In this document: positions 8,291-14,468 of the stretch, one piece after another | Position numbering within the stretch: position 1 is the stretch's first letter | Layout: each line of letters begins with the position of its first letter | Assembly (NCBI GenBank): GCA_934725745.1 | Contig: CAKVCH010000001.1 | Span: 1 to 17,364, forward strand | Direction of reading: 5' to 3' | DNA from: an uncultured Clostridia bacterium | Lineage (GTDB): Bacteria > Bacillota > Clostridia > Christensenellales > UBA1242 | Length of the DNA stretch: 17,364 nucleotides | Notes under the pieces: model-generated | What the model was told of the DNA's origin: nothing | What the model saw: the letters and a program-made list of their open reading frames with translations, nothing else | The model's database searches: none | Position numbers and translations under genes: made by a program

Positions 8291-8318
8291 ACTTGCTCCC
8301 CCTCTCAAGTGGGAGTAA
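8291..8318. repeat. Small hairpin repeat related to the recF-dnaA element
   Basis: Two interleaved inverted repeats are present: ACTTG/CAAGT (8291-8295 with 8306-8310) and CTCCC/GGGAG (8296-8300 with 8311-8315). The 12-mer cttgctccccct is the exact reverse complement of a stretch at about 5174-5185, linking it to the GC-richer element upstream of dnaA. No gene is visible in the rest of 8253-8490, which is A/T-rich. Confidence 0.45.
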
Positions 8319-8490
8319 GAGAAAAAAGTTAATTATTATTTTAAAAAATAAATGTTTTTAAAAGTGGCAAAAATCTCTACAGTGCGCATTATTTAAGGGT
8401 TTTACACAAAAAATCTATTTTTTTAAAGGCTAAAAAAAGAAGAAAAATTTGTACAAAATGCACAAAGAAAAAAATTATAGGGATTAAGGC

Positions 8491-8519
8491 TTTTCAAAGG
8501 GAGCAATTTGTGTTATACT
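8491..8519 (+). promoter_or_regulatory. Promoter of the unknown gene after dnaN
   Basis: A -35 of TTTTCA (8491-8496), a 17-bp spacer and -10 TATACT (8514-8519) are visible. Transcription would start near 8526, leaving a leader of about 125 bases. The leader includes a small hairpin, TGTTTG/CAAACA (8546-8551 with 8561-8566, 9-base loop). I do not recognise a riboswitch class in it. Confidence 0.55.
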
Positions 8520-8651
8520 GCAAGTGTAATAAAAATTGTGTTTCCTGTTTGGGCGTCTCACAAACAATAAGAAATGTGATTTTTGTGACGACTTAAATCT
8601 TTACGCTTACTATTCTAAGGTCAAATTTTTAAAAAAAGAGAGAAAAGTAAA

Positions 8652-9359
8652 ATGAAAATTTCCCCATATGTAGAATGGCTAGTACTTAGAGCGCTTGTTA
8701 GAGATAATAATAAAGAACTTCGTTCGAGAATCTATTGGCAAAATGGAAAAAGTGCTGATAGTTTGTCCTATGGGTTTAGAGTGTTAGGTGACAACTTTTT
8801 GTATCCTGACAAGGAAGCGCACGAAAAATATACTGATGAGCTTGACTGCAACAACTGGCTCAATAAACTTTCTAGCAAAGATTTGTTTTCATTTTACAAT
8901 TATCAAAACAAGATTTTAAGTAGAAGAAGTCTTCTTGACATAGACACGGTTGCTTTTAGCGTGATGTATAACGAAATGAAATATCTTGATAAAACAATCG
9001 AGTTTAGCGGGCAACCACCTAAGCAAGAATGCGACCAAAAAGGCACTCGTCCAAAATTTGAACCGACACTTGCAACAATTGTTCTTGCAAATAATGTCGA
9101 AAGATGTTGTGACGAGTACGAAAGAAAAACAGAAAAACAGGTTAAAGACGACGAAATTTTTGACCCTAAAAAAGGCTTTAATCTTGGCGGATACCAACTT
9201 TTGACCGCTGGAAAAATCGCAATTAGAGAGAAGTACAAGCAGACTGAGAAGACGGAAGACAAAGAAAATGACTTACAGCCATTTCTCCCTGGATTTGAAG
9301 ATTTAAAAGAGCCAGAATACAATTACACAAATCAATACGAAACAGAAATAACTTTTTGA
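8652..9359 (+). CDS. Unknown protein encoded between dnaN and rpmH
   Basis: I do not recognise this 235-residue protein. It has no signal peptide or membrane segment and is probably cytoplasmic. The N-terminal part (1-120) is mixed and looks folded, with aromatic-rich helical stretches. The middle (about 145-205) is highly charged and Lys/Glu-rich. Near the C-terminus, QPFLPGF (209-215) fits the spacing of a Q-x-x-L-x-x-F type beta-clamp-binding peptide and lies in a probably flexible, acidic tail (to 235). With dnaN next door, a clamp partner is a guess worth holding. The ATG at 8652 has only a weak purine-rich site (AGAGAG). It has its own promoter and terminator, so it is monocistronic. 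It occupies a slot where Bacillota usually have no conserved gene. Its reality as a gene is well supported by length, uninterrupted frame and flanking signals. Confidence 0.85.
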   Translation: MKISPYVEWLVLRALVRDNNKELRSRIYWQNGKSADSLSYGFRVLGDNFLYPDKEAHEKYTDELDCNNWLNKLSSKDLFSFYNYQNKILSRRSLLDIDTVAFSVMYNEMKYLDKTIEFSGQPPKQECDQKGTRPKFEPTLATIVLANNVERCCDEYERKTEKQVKDDEIFDPKKGFNLGGYQLLTAGKIAIREKYKQTEKTEDKENDLQPFLPGFEDLKEPEYNYTNQYETEITF

Positions 9360-9391
9360 TATGTCGGGTCAGGTTTAAAAAACGGCTAAAC

Positions 9392-9422
9392 CCCTTTAAA
9401 TAAGCGGAAAGTAGACACTTTT
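9392..9422 (+). repeat. Post-stop repeat motif, copy 1
   Basis: The text CCCTTTAAATAAGCGGAAAG then TAGacactttt lies 32 bases past the stop of the unknown gene and leads into its terminator. Related copies sit past the stops of rnpA (10240-10267) and yidC (11741-11771). Shared core: C.yTaAA-TAAgcGGA..gTAG, then a run of T. Confidence 0.5.
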
Positions 9423-9438
9423 AGTGTTTACTTTTTTT
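9408..9438 (+). terminator. Rho-independent terminator of the unknown gene
   Basis: AAAGTAGACAC (9408-9418) pairs with GTGTTTACTTT (9424-9434) with one G-U pair and a five-base loop. A T-run extends to 9438. It ends the monocistronic unit 8526-9438 and insulates rpmH. Confidence 0.85.
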
Positions 9439-9460
9439 GTCCATAAAACCCGTCGGTCGA

Positions 9461-9477
9461 CAAATTTTAAAAATTTG
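9461..9477. promoter_or_regulatory. Operator-like palindrome upstream of the rpmH promoter
   Basis: CAAATTTT-a-AAAATTTG is a perfect 8+8 palindrome ending 12 bp before the rpmH -35. It could be a repressor site or an UP-like A/T element. In DNA this A/T-rich a chance palindrome is quite possible. Confidence 0.3.
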
Positions 9478-9489
9478 CGAAAAATCTAT

Positions 9490-9518
9490 TGACTTTATTT
9501 TTCTTTTCATTTACACTA
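9490..9518 (+). promoter_or_regulatory. rpmH operon promoter
   Basis: A -35 of TTGACT (9490-9495), an exact 17-bp spacer and -10 TACACT (9513-9518) are visible. This predicts a start near 9525 and a long leader of about 230 bases before rpmH. It probably drives rpmH-rnpA-yidD-yidC, since I find no terminator until after khpB. Confidence 0.75.
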
Positions 9519-9571
9519 TCAAGGCAAGTTTAATTTAGATGACCAGTTATTCGGAAAAATAAAAACGACGG

Positions 9572-9689
9572 ATTTTGGAAAATTAAATTTACTAGTTTTA
9601 ATAATAATATATTTATGCAAAATTTTTGTGGCGACCTTTATGAGACTTAAATTCTTTAAAAAAAGAAAAAAAACTAGTTTTTCCAAAAT
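9572..9689 (+). promoter_or_regulatory. Long-range hairpin in the rpmH leader
   Basis: Within the untranslated leader, ATTTTGGAAAA (9572-9582) and ACTAGTTTT (9591-9599) are perfectly complementary to the contiguous AAAACTAGT-TTTTCCAAAAT (9670-9689). Together they form 20 base pairs with an 8-base bulge on the 5' side, enclosing 70 bases (9600-9669). No T-run follows, so it is not a simple terminator. It may be a regulatory leader for ribosomal protein L34 or an mRNA-stabilising structure. I do not recognise a known class. Confidence 0.55.
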
Positions 9690-9756
9690 TTCAAAAACGA
9701 AAATTTAGGTAAAAGGCAAATTCGACAAACTTGTAGAAAGAAACAGGAGATACAAA

Positions 9757-9894
9757 ATGGATAAAGGAACTTACCAACCAAACAAGAGAAGAAAACAAAA
9801 AGTTCATGGCTTTAGAAAAAGAATGTCTACAAAAAATGGTAGAAAAGTTTTAAGTAGGCGTAGAAATCGTGGCAGAAAAGTTCTTGCTGTGTAA
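9757..9894 (+). CDS. rpmH: 50S ribosomal protein L34
   Basis: L34 is a very small basic protein of the large ribosomal subunit. The frame encodes 45 residues with the family core TYQPNKRR (5-12), [18 protein letters not shown] (15-32) and the arginine-rich end GRKVLAV (39-45). The only departures from the common sequence are minor, including an Asp-Lys-Gly start. The ATG at 9757 is preceded by AGGAG at seven bases. It is the first gene of the block and has a long structured leader. rnpA starts five bases after its stop, the arrangement seen across bacteria. Confidence 0.97.
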   Translation: MDKGTYQPNKRRKQKVHGFRKRMSTKNGRKVLSRRRNRGRKVLAV

Positions 9895-9899
9895 CTATT

Positions 9900-10235
9900 A
9901 TGCTCGCTAAGCAAAATCGAATAAGAAAGAAAAAAGAATTTGCCTACATCTACAAAAAGAATAACTGTTTTTATACAAAACATTTGACGCTCTATGTCGT
10001 GACGACCAAAATGCCACAAAGCAAGGTCGGTTTTAGTGTCAATAACAAAGTGGGAAATAGTGTCATAAGGCACAAAGTTAAAAGAAGACTAAGCGAAATT
10101 GTAAGGGGCGTACTCCCTACTCTTCCTATTAGAAACTATGTTTTTGTTGCAAAAATGGGAGTCGCGGATTTAGATTATAAAACTCTTCAAAGCGAAGTCT
10201 TAGACATTATAAATAAATTTACAAAAAAGGTCTAA
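9900..10235 (+). CDS. rnpA: Ribonuclease P protein component
   Basis: This is the protein cofactor of RNase P, which removes 5' leaders from tRNA precursors together with the catalytic RNA. The 111-residue basic protein has KVGFSVNNKVGNSVIR (42-57), followed by RHKVKRRL. In the classic RNR motif (RNRxKR) this corresponds to RHK, with His replacing Asn at 58 and Lys replacing Arg at 59; basic character is kept and RH variants occur in the family. The ATG lies five bases after the rpmH stop with no clear Shine-Dalgarno site, so translation is probably coupled to rpmH. yidD follows after 38 bases. Confidence 0.95.
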   Translation: MLAKQNRIRKKKEFAYIYKKNNCFYTKHLTLYVVTTKMPQSKVGFSVNNKVGNSVIRHKVKRRLSEIVRGVLPTLPIRNYVFVAKMGVADLDYKTLQSEVLDIINKFTKKV

Positions 10236-10239
10236 ACAG

Positions 10240-10267
10240 CACTAAATAAGCGGAGTTTAGGACTTTT
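10240..10267 (+). repeat. Post-stop repeat motif, copy 2
   Basis: CACTAAATAAGCGGAGTTTA then GGACTTTT lies 4 bases past the rnpA stop and leads into the yidD start; the AGGA within it may act as the yidD ribosome site. It shares TAAATAAGCGGA exactly with copy 1 (9392-9422). Confidence 0.5.
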
Positions 10268-10273
10268 AAAAAA

Positions 10274-10567
10274 ATGAAATTTAGAAACTTTTTAGAAAAA
10301 TTTTTCTTTATTCTTACCTTTCCACTTCTTGTTTTAGTTAAATTACTAGTTTATTTTTACAAGTTTTGCTTGTCACCGATTCTTTGTCCGTGTTGCAAGT
10401 TTACGCCAAGTTGCTCGACTTACTTTTTACAAGCAGTTGACGAGTATGGCGTTTTTAAAGGTAGTTTTTTAGGCATAAAGAGAATCTTTAGGTGCAACCC
10501 AAAAAGTAAAGGCGGGTTGGACCCAGTTAAACCCAACATTAAAGGAAAGGTGAAATGGATATTATAA
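10274..10567 (+). CDS. yidD: Membrane protein insertion efficiency factor YidD
   Basis: YidD is a small membrane-associated protein that assists the YidC insertase, nearly always encoded between rnpA and yidC. The 97-residue product starts with a basic, hydrophobic amphipathic segment (about 1-37). It then shows the family core CKFTPSCSTY (41-50), KGSFLGIKRIFRCNP (62-76) and GGLDPV (80-85), with the conserved cysteines at 41, 47 and 74. An extra CPC at 38-40 precedes the core. The ATG at 10274 has a weak AGGA upstream. Its last 13 bases overlap the start of yidC, which implies translational coupling. Confidence 0.95.
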   Translation: MKFRNFLEKFFFILTFPLLVLVKLLVYFYKFCLSPILCPCCKFTPSCSTYFLQAVDEYGVFKGSFLGIKRIFRCNPKSKGGLDPVKPNIKGKVKWIL

Positions 10568-11730
10568 CTTTATTAGGCTCCGCCTGGCCAGAAGGCAACA
10601 TTTGGGCGTCCATAATTAAAATCTTTGATGTGGGAAGTTATGCTTGGACGATTATTTTGTTCACAGTCGTGCTGAAACTTGTTTTGACGCCACTTGACTT
10701 CTTCCAAAGATATTACACCAATAAAACTGCCCGTCAGCAGGCTAAACTTAGACCACAACTTGAGAAACTTCAAAAGCAGTACGGTAACAACCAAACGCTT
10801 TTGTATCAAAAACAGAACGAGTTGTACAAAAGGTCGGGCTTTTCAATGAAAGGCAGTTGTATTGTAATGCTTGTTTATATGGTCGCAACGCTTGTCATTT
10901 TCTTGACGCTATTTAATTCCATTCAATACATAGCGGGATTCAAGATGAAGACGCAATTTGATACGCTAAAAGAGACATATTACAGCAGTTACAATCCAAA
11001 CTATAACACCTATTATGGCATAGACGAGAGTGTTTTAAACGCTTTCGAGACTGAGGAAGAAAAGACGACTTATATAAACACTCTTTTGACCGCTAAACAA
11101 AACGAAATTAAGGCTGAAATCGAAGCGGGGCTTACTGAACCTATAACTGAAGAAGAACTTGAAACTCGCGTACAGTCTCGCATAAATGACGACCTTAGCG
11201 TTTTTAAAGGTCAAGCGCAAGACGATGTTGTAGAAAAATATGACGAAATAAAAGATAGTTGGCTTTGGATTAAAAACATTTGGATAGCAGATAAGCCAAC
11301 AGTGAAAGAAATTTTGACCTATGACGCATATAAAAGTGCGACAAATGACACTATTTCAAAAGAAGAATACAACACTATTATGTCAAAACTTTTAACTGGC
11401 GAGAAAAATGGCGCAAATGGTTACTACATTTTGTCAATTTTGGTCGTTGCAGTGTCGCTTTTGTCACAGTTTTTATCGAGAAAATCAATGCAACCTAAAG
11501 ACGCCACTCAAAACCAAGGCGCAATGGCAAAGGTTATGATGTTTATTCTGCCAATTGTAATGCTTATGTTTACATTAAGGTCGAGTTCGATTTTCTCTAT
11601 CTATATGCTCGCTAACTCCCTAATTTCTACCCTTCTTATGCCACTAACAAACAAACTTTGTAATGTTATTTCTGACAAGCAAGACAAGAAAAAAGAAGAA
11701 GTAAATAGGGTTGATTATCGTAGATACTAA
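10555..11730 (+). CDS. yidC: Membrane protein insertase YidC/Oxa1 family, with a large external loop
   Basis: YidC inserts small membrane proteins alone or with SecYEG. The 391-residue product has five predicted membrane segments: about 28-48, 101-125, 291-308, 327-342 and 346-366. A cytoplasmic helical hairpin (about 50-98) lies between the first two and a basic tail ends the protein. The groove position that is usually Arg (V-R-x-x-x-x-P-L) is Lys41 here (LKLVLTPL), so the positive charge is kept. The usual N-P-x-G-G-C before segment 2 reads SMKGSC. Between segments 2 and 3 is a charged external loop of about 160 residues (127-289), far longer than in B. subtilis SpoIIIJ. No lipobox is seen at the N-terminus. 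The start overlaps yidD and has AAAGG upstream. Confidence 0.9.
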   Translation: MDIITLLGSAWPEGNIWASIIKIFDVGSYAWTIILFTVVLKLVLTPLDFFQRYYTNKTARQQAKLRPQLEKLQKQYGNNQTLLYQKQNELYKRSGFSMKGSCIVMLVYMVATLVIFLTLFNSIQYIAGFKMKTQFDTLKETYYSSYNPNYNTYYGIDESVLNAFETEEEKTTYINTLLTAKQNEIKAEIEAGLTEPITEEELETRVQSRINDDLSVFKGQAQDDVVEKYDEIKDSWLWIKNIWIADKPTVKEILTYDAYKSATNDTISKEEYNTIMSKLLTGEKNGANGYYILSILVVAVSLLSQFLSRKSMQPKDATQNQGAMAKVMMFILPIVMLMFTLRSSSIFSIYMLANSLISTLLMPLTNKLCNVISDKQDKKKEEVNRVDYRRY

Positions 11731-11740
11731 ATTGATATAT

Positions 11741-11771
11741 CCCTTTAAAATAAAGGAAAGTAGCGATTTTT
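11741..11771 (+). repeat. Post-stop repeat motif, copy 3
   Basis: CCCTTTAAAATAAAGGAAAG then TAGcgattttt lies 10 bases past the yidC stop. It matches copy 1 closely (CCCTTTAAA-TAA..GGAAAGTAG). It also contains CCTTTA-aaa-TAAAGG, a small self-complementary unit. Confidence 0.45.
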
Positions 11772-11832
11772 ATAAAAATTTTGTAATCAAAAAACCAACC
11801 AAAAATTAGACATAAAAATAAAAAAATTTTAA

Positions 11833-11863
11833 AAAGTGTTGTAACCTTTTAAGGTTTCACTTT
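11833..11863 (+). promoter_or_regulatory. Hairpin directly upstream of khpB
   Basis: AAAGTG (11833-11838) pairs with CACTTT (11858-11863), and inside it AACCTT (11843-11848) pairs with AAGGTT (11851-11856), leaving an internal loop (ttgt opposite t). There is no T-run, and the AAGGAAA ribosome site begins only about six bases past the stem. It could modulate khpB translation or processing of the transcript. Confidence 0.4.
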
Positions 11864-11881
11864 ATAAAAAGGAAAATTAAA

Positions 11882-12664
11882 ATGAGTAAGAAACAATTTG
11901 TTGCGAAAAATGTTGAAAAGGCAATTGAACTTGGACTAGAAGAACTTGGGCTAAATCAAGAAGATGTCGATATTAAAATTCTTGACCAAGGCGGACTTTT
12001 TAGAAAAGCAAAGGTCGAAATTATCTATGACGGCGCTGACGACGAAGAAAAGGTCGACGAAAAGGACGAAAAAAAGGAAGTTTTAAAAGCCGAAAAAGAG
12101 ACTTTAAAGGCAGAAAAAAAGCAAGAAGAAAAACTTGAAAAGCAAGAAAAGAAAGTTGAAAAAGACGCTGAAAGACAAGAAAAAAAGGAACGCAAGGAAG
12201 AATATGGCGAAAAGGAAATTATTAAAGTTTGTGAAGATTTCCTTAAAGGACTTTTTGAAAATATGCAAGTTGACGCTGAGATTTCTTGCGAGAAAAAGGA
12301 CGGCAATATCACATTTAACGCTAACGGCGAAATGGTCAATAGACTTATCGGCAAGCGTGGCGAAACAATGAATGCTATTCAAGAAATTTTGTCAATTGTC
12401 GCTAGAAATGCGGGAAATAGAGATTGCAAGGTGTATTTTGACGTTGAAGACTACAAGGCTAGACGCGAAGAAACTTTGGTGGCGCTCGCAAAAAGAACGG
12501 CAAGCAAGGCGGTTAAAATCGGCAAACCAATTAAACTCGACAATATGTCCGCTTATGAAAGAAAAATCATTCATACGGCGCTTCAAGAGTTTGATGGCGT
12601 AACAACAAAATCTGAAGGCGAAGAGCCAAATAGACATCTTGTTGTTATTCCAACAAAAGAATAA
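11882..12664 (+). CDS. khpB: RNA-binding protein KhpB (Jag/EloR)
   Basis: KhpB (Jag, EloR) is a KH-R3H RNA-binding protein that acts with KhpA in cell elongation and sRNA/mRNA binding in Gram-positives, commonly encoded after yidC. The 260-residue product has the Jag N-terminal domain (1-50, with KILDQGGLF). A Lys/Glu-rich linker of about 57 residues (52-108), likely helical, follows. The KH domain carries RLIGKRGET, with the GxxG loop GKRG at 157-160. The C-terminal R3H domain shows the Arg-x3-His pair at 227 and 231. The linker is longer and more repetitive than usual. The ATG at 11882 has AAGGAAA upstream. A strong terminator follows, ending the rpmH transcription unit. Confidence 0.93.
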   Translation: MSKKQFVAKNVEKAIELGLEELGLNQEDVDIKILDQGGLFRKAKVEIIYDGADDEEKVDEKDEKKEVLKAEKETLKAEKKQEEKLEKQEKKVEKDAERQEKKERKEEYGEKEIIKVCEDFLKGLFENMQVDAEISCEKKDGNITFNANGEMVNRLIGKRGETMNAIQEILSIVARNAGNRDCKVYFDVEDYKARREETLVALAKRTASKAVKIGKPIKLDNMSAYERKIIHTALQEFDGVTTKSEGEEPNRHLVVIPTKE

Positions 12665-12678
12665 AAACAATATATTTT

Positions 12679-12702
12679 CCCCTTTTTATAAAGGGGTTTT
12701 TT
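12679..12702 (+). terminator. Rho-independent terminator after khpB
   Basis: CCCCTTT (12679-12685) pairs with AAAGGGG (12690-12696) around a four-base loop, followed by six T (12697-12702). It closes the rpmH-khpB operon before mnmE. Confidence 0.9.
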
Positions 12703-12782
12703 ATTGCAAAAATTAAAGGAAATTTTTTATTTTTTTCTTAAAATCAATTTCAAAAAATTATTATAGATTTTATAAAAATATG

Positions 12783-12791
12783 TGATATAAT
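12783..12791 (+). promoter_or_regulatory. Extended -10 promoter of mnmE
   Basis: TGATATAAT is a perfect extended -10 (TGnTATAAT) with no recognisable -35. It predicts a start near 12798 and a 30-base leader with a GAGAG-type ribosome site. It lies just past the khpB terminator, so mnmE is separately transcribed. Confidence 0.7.
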
Positions 12792-12827
12792 ATTTTAGAA
12801 TAAAGTAAAAGATTAGCGAGAGAAAGA

Positions 12828-14162
12828 ATGAAAAATGATACAATTGTTGCACTCTCGACACCGTCTGGTAAAGCGGGTGTCGGAGTTGTTAGAATAAGCG
12901 GAAGTGATAGTTTGAAAGTGGCTGAAAAGATGTTTAGACCACTTGATAAAAATAGCACTCCTACCCCAAACCTTATGCGTCTTGGGAATATTGATTTAGG
13001 GGGCGCAAAAGACCTTGGATTTATGGTTTATTTTAAAGCGCCTAAATCGTACACGGGCGAAGATGTGGTCGAATTTCAGTGCCACGGCGGGGTGGCTGTT
13101 ACAAAAAAAATAATTGAAAAAGCGCTTCTTCTTGGCGCAAGGGTTGCTGAACCAGGTGAATTTTCAAAGCGCGCCTTTTTAAACGGCAAGATGTCCCTTG
13201 ACGAAGCAGAAGGCGTCATAGACACTATAAACGCGGAGACGGAAAGCGAACTAAAAGCAAGCGGTCAACTCGCGCGCGGTGAGTTATATCAGGCGGTTAA
13301 CAAAATGCAAGAAATTTTGCTCGACTTAATCGCCGATATTGAGGTTAGTTTTGACTATCCCGAGGAAGATATCGAGTATAGGACGAAAAAGTCGATTGTA
13401 GGGGCGATTTCGGGCTTAAAACGCAATATCGAGAGTCTTCTTTCCACCAGCCAAATTGGAAAAACGATAAAAAACGGCGTTAGCGTCGCAATTGTGGGCA
13501 AAACAAATGTCGGTAAAAGTAGTTTACTTAACGCCCTTCTTGGAGAAGAACAAGCCATTGTGACTGACATTGCGGGCACGACGCGCGATGTCGTGACGGG
13601 TAGCATAGAATATCGCGGGTTTAAGTTTAATTTTCTTGACACGGCGGGGCTTAGGGAAACAGACGATGTGGTCGAAAATATCGGCATAGACAAAGCAAAA
13701 AATGTTATAAAAAATAGCGACATAGTTTTACTTGTTTTTGATAATAGTCGTGCGCTTGATAAAGAAGACAAGGACAATCTTAAACTCACTGAAACTAGCG
13801 ATAGAATTGTTGTTCTTAACAAATCTGACCTTCAAAAGAAGTGCGAAATTGAGCCTGATATAACTTTAAGTGCTAAGTCGGGCGAAAACATAAAAGACCT
13901 TATGGAAATGATTTTTGATAGGGCGCTAAAAGGTAATTTTGAGTACGACAAACTTGTCTTAACCAATATGCGCCACATTGAAATTCTCTCTCGCGCAAAA
14001 GAAAAGGCGGACGACATTTTATCTACAATTGACGCCCTTCCCCTTGACGCGGTCGCAGTTGACACACGCGAGATGTGGGAGATTTTAGGCGAGATAACGG
14101 GAGTGTCTGCTAGCGAACAAATCGTTGATAAAATCTTTTCAAAGTTCTGCCTTGGAAAATAA
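12828..14162 (+). CDS. mnmE: tRNA modification GTPase MnmE (TrmE)
   Basis: MnmE works with MnmG to add an (carboxymethyl)aminomethyl group at C5 of wobble uridine 34 in certain tRNAs, using GTP hydrolysis and a formyl-tetrahydrofolate/glycine donor. The 444-residue product has the folate-binding N-terminal domain (opening DTIVALSTPSGKAGVGVVR), a helical domain and an inserted G domain. The G domain shows G1 GKTNVGKS (224-231), G2 TTR (251-253), G3 DTAG (271-274) and G4 NKSD (331-334). The C-terminus ends FCLGK with the conserved cysteine at 441. Length is near normal. The ATG at 12828 follows a purine-rich AGAGAAAG. Its partner mnmG follows after 306 bp. Confidence 0.97.
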   Translation: MKNDTIVALSTPSGKAGVGVVRISGSDSLKVAEKMFRPLDKNSTPTPNLMRLGNIDLGGAKDLGFMVYFKAPKSYTGEDVVEFQCHGGVAVTKKIIEKALLLGARVAEPGEFSKRAFLNGKMSLDEAEGVIDTINAETESELKASGQLARGELYQAVNKMQEILLDLIADIEVSFDYPEEDIEYRTKKSIVGAISGLKRNIESLLSTSQIGKTIKNGVSVAIVGKTNVGKSSLLNALLGEEQAIVTDIAGTTRDVVTGSIEYRGFKFNFLDTAGLRETDDVVENIGIDKAKNVIKNSDIVLLVFDNSRALDKEDKDNLKLTETSDRIVVLNKSDLQKKCEIEPDITLSAKSGENIKDLMEMIFDRALKGNFEYDKLVLTNMRHIEILSRAKEKADDILSTIDALPLDAVAVDTREMWEILGEITGVSASEQIVDKIFSKFCLGK

Positions 14163-14468
14163 AAAGGTTAAGCGCGAAAAGAAAAAAAGGTTAACCAAGG
14201 AAATTAAAAAGGGCTAGTTAAAAAAAAACTAAACGCACAAAAAAGTTACTAACAATTTGTCACAAATTGTTGATAAATTTACTTTGTAAAGGTTTTTAAA
14301 AAAGACATTAAACTACCAAAAACACATAATAAAAATTTTAAAAAATTATTTTATTTAACATCTTAAAATAATAAAAAGTTTAAAATATAAAATTTCTATA
14401 AAAAACTTTTTAATAAATAAATCACATTTTTTTCTTAAACAAAAATACAAAAAAAGGACAAAATTAAA
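14163..14468. other. mnmE-mnmG intergenic region
   Basis: No gene is visible in these 306 A/T-rich bases. The repeated decamer AAAAGGTTAA is near the left end (from 14162 and about 14188). A perfect 21-bp palindrome (14251-14271) has its own entry. A small TTTAC/GTAAA hairpin follows at about 14280. No classical terminator is seen, so read-through from mnmE into mnmG is possible. The right end holds the mnmG ribosome site AAGGAC. Confidence 0.5.
14251..14271. promoter_or_regulatory. Perfect 21-bp palindrome upstream of mnmG
   Basis: AACAATTTGT-c-ACAAATTGTT has two 10-bp arms around a single C. No T-run follows, so it is not a terminator. The length and single-base centre fit a dimeric repressor operator or a short transcript hairpin. 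It is the most exact palindrome I found in the window. Confidence 0.45.

Noticed and set aside
14215..14236. TAGTT/AACTA hairpin after mnmE as a terminator
   Set aside because: The stem is five A/T-rich pairs and has no T-run after it.
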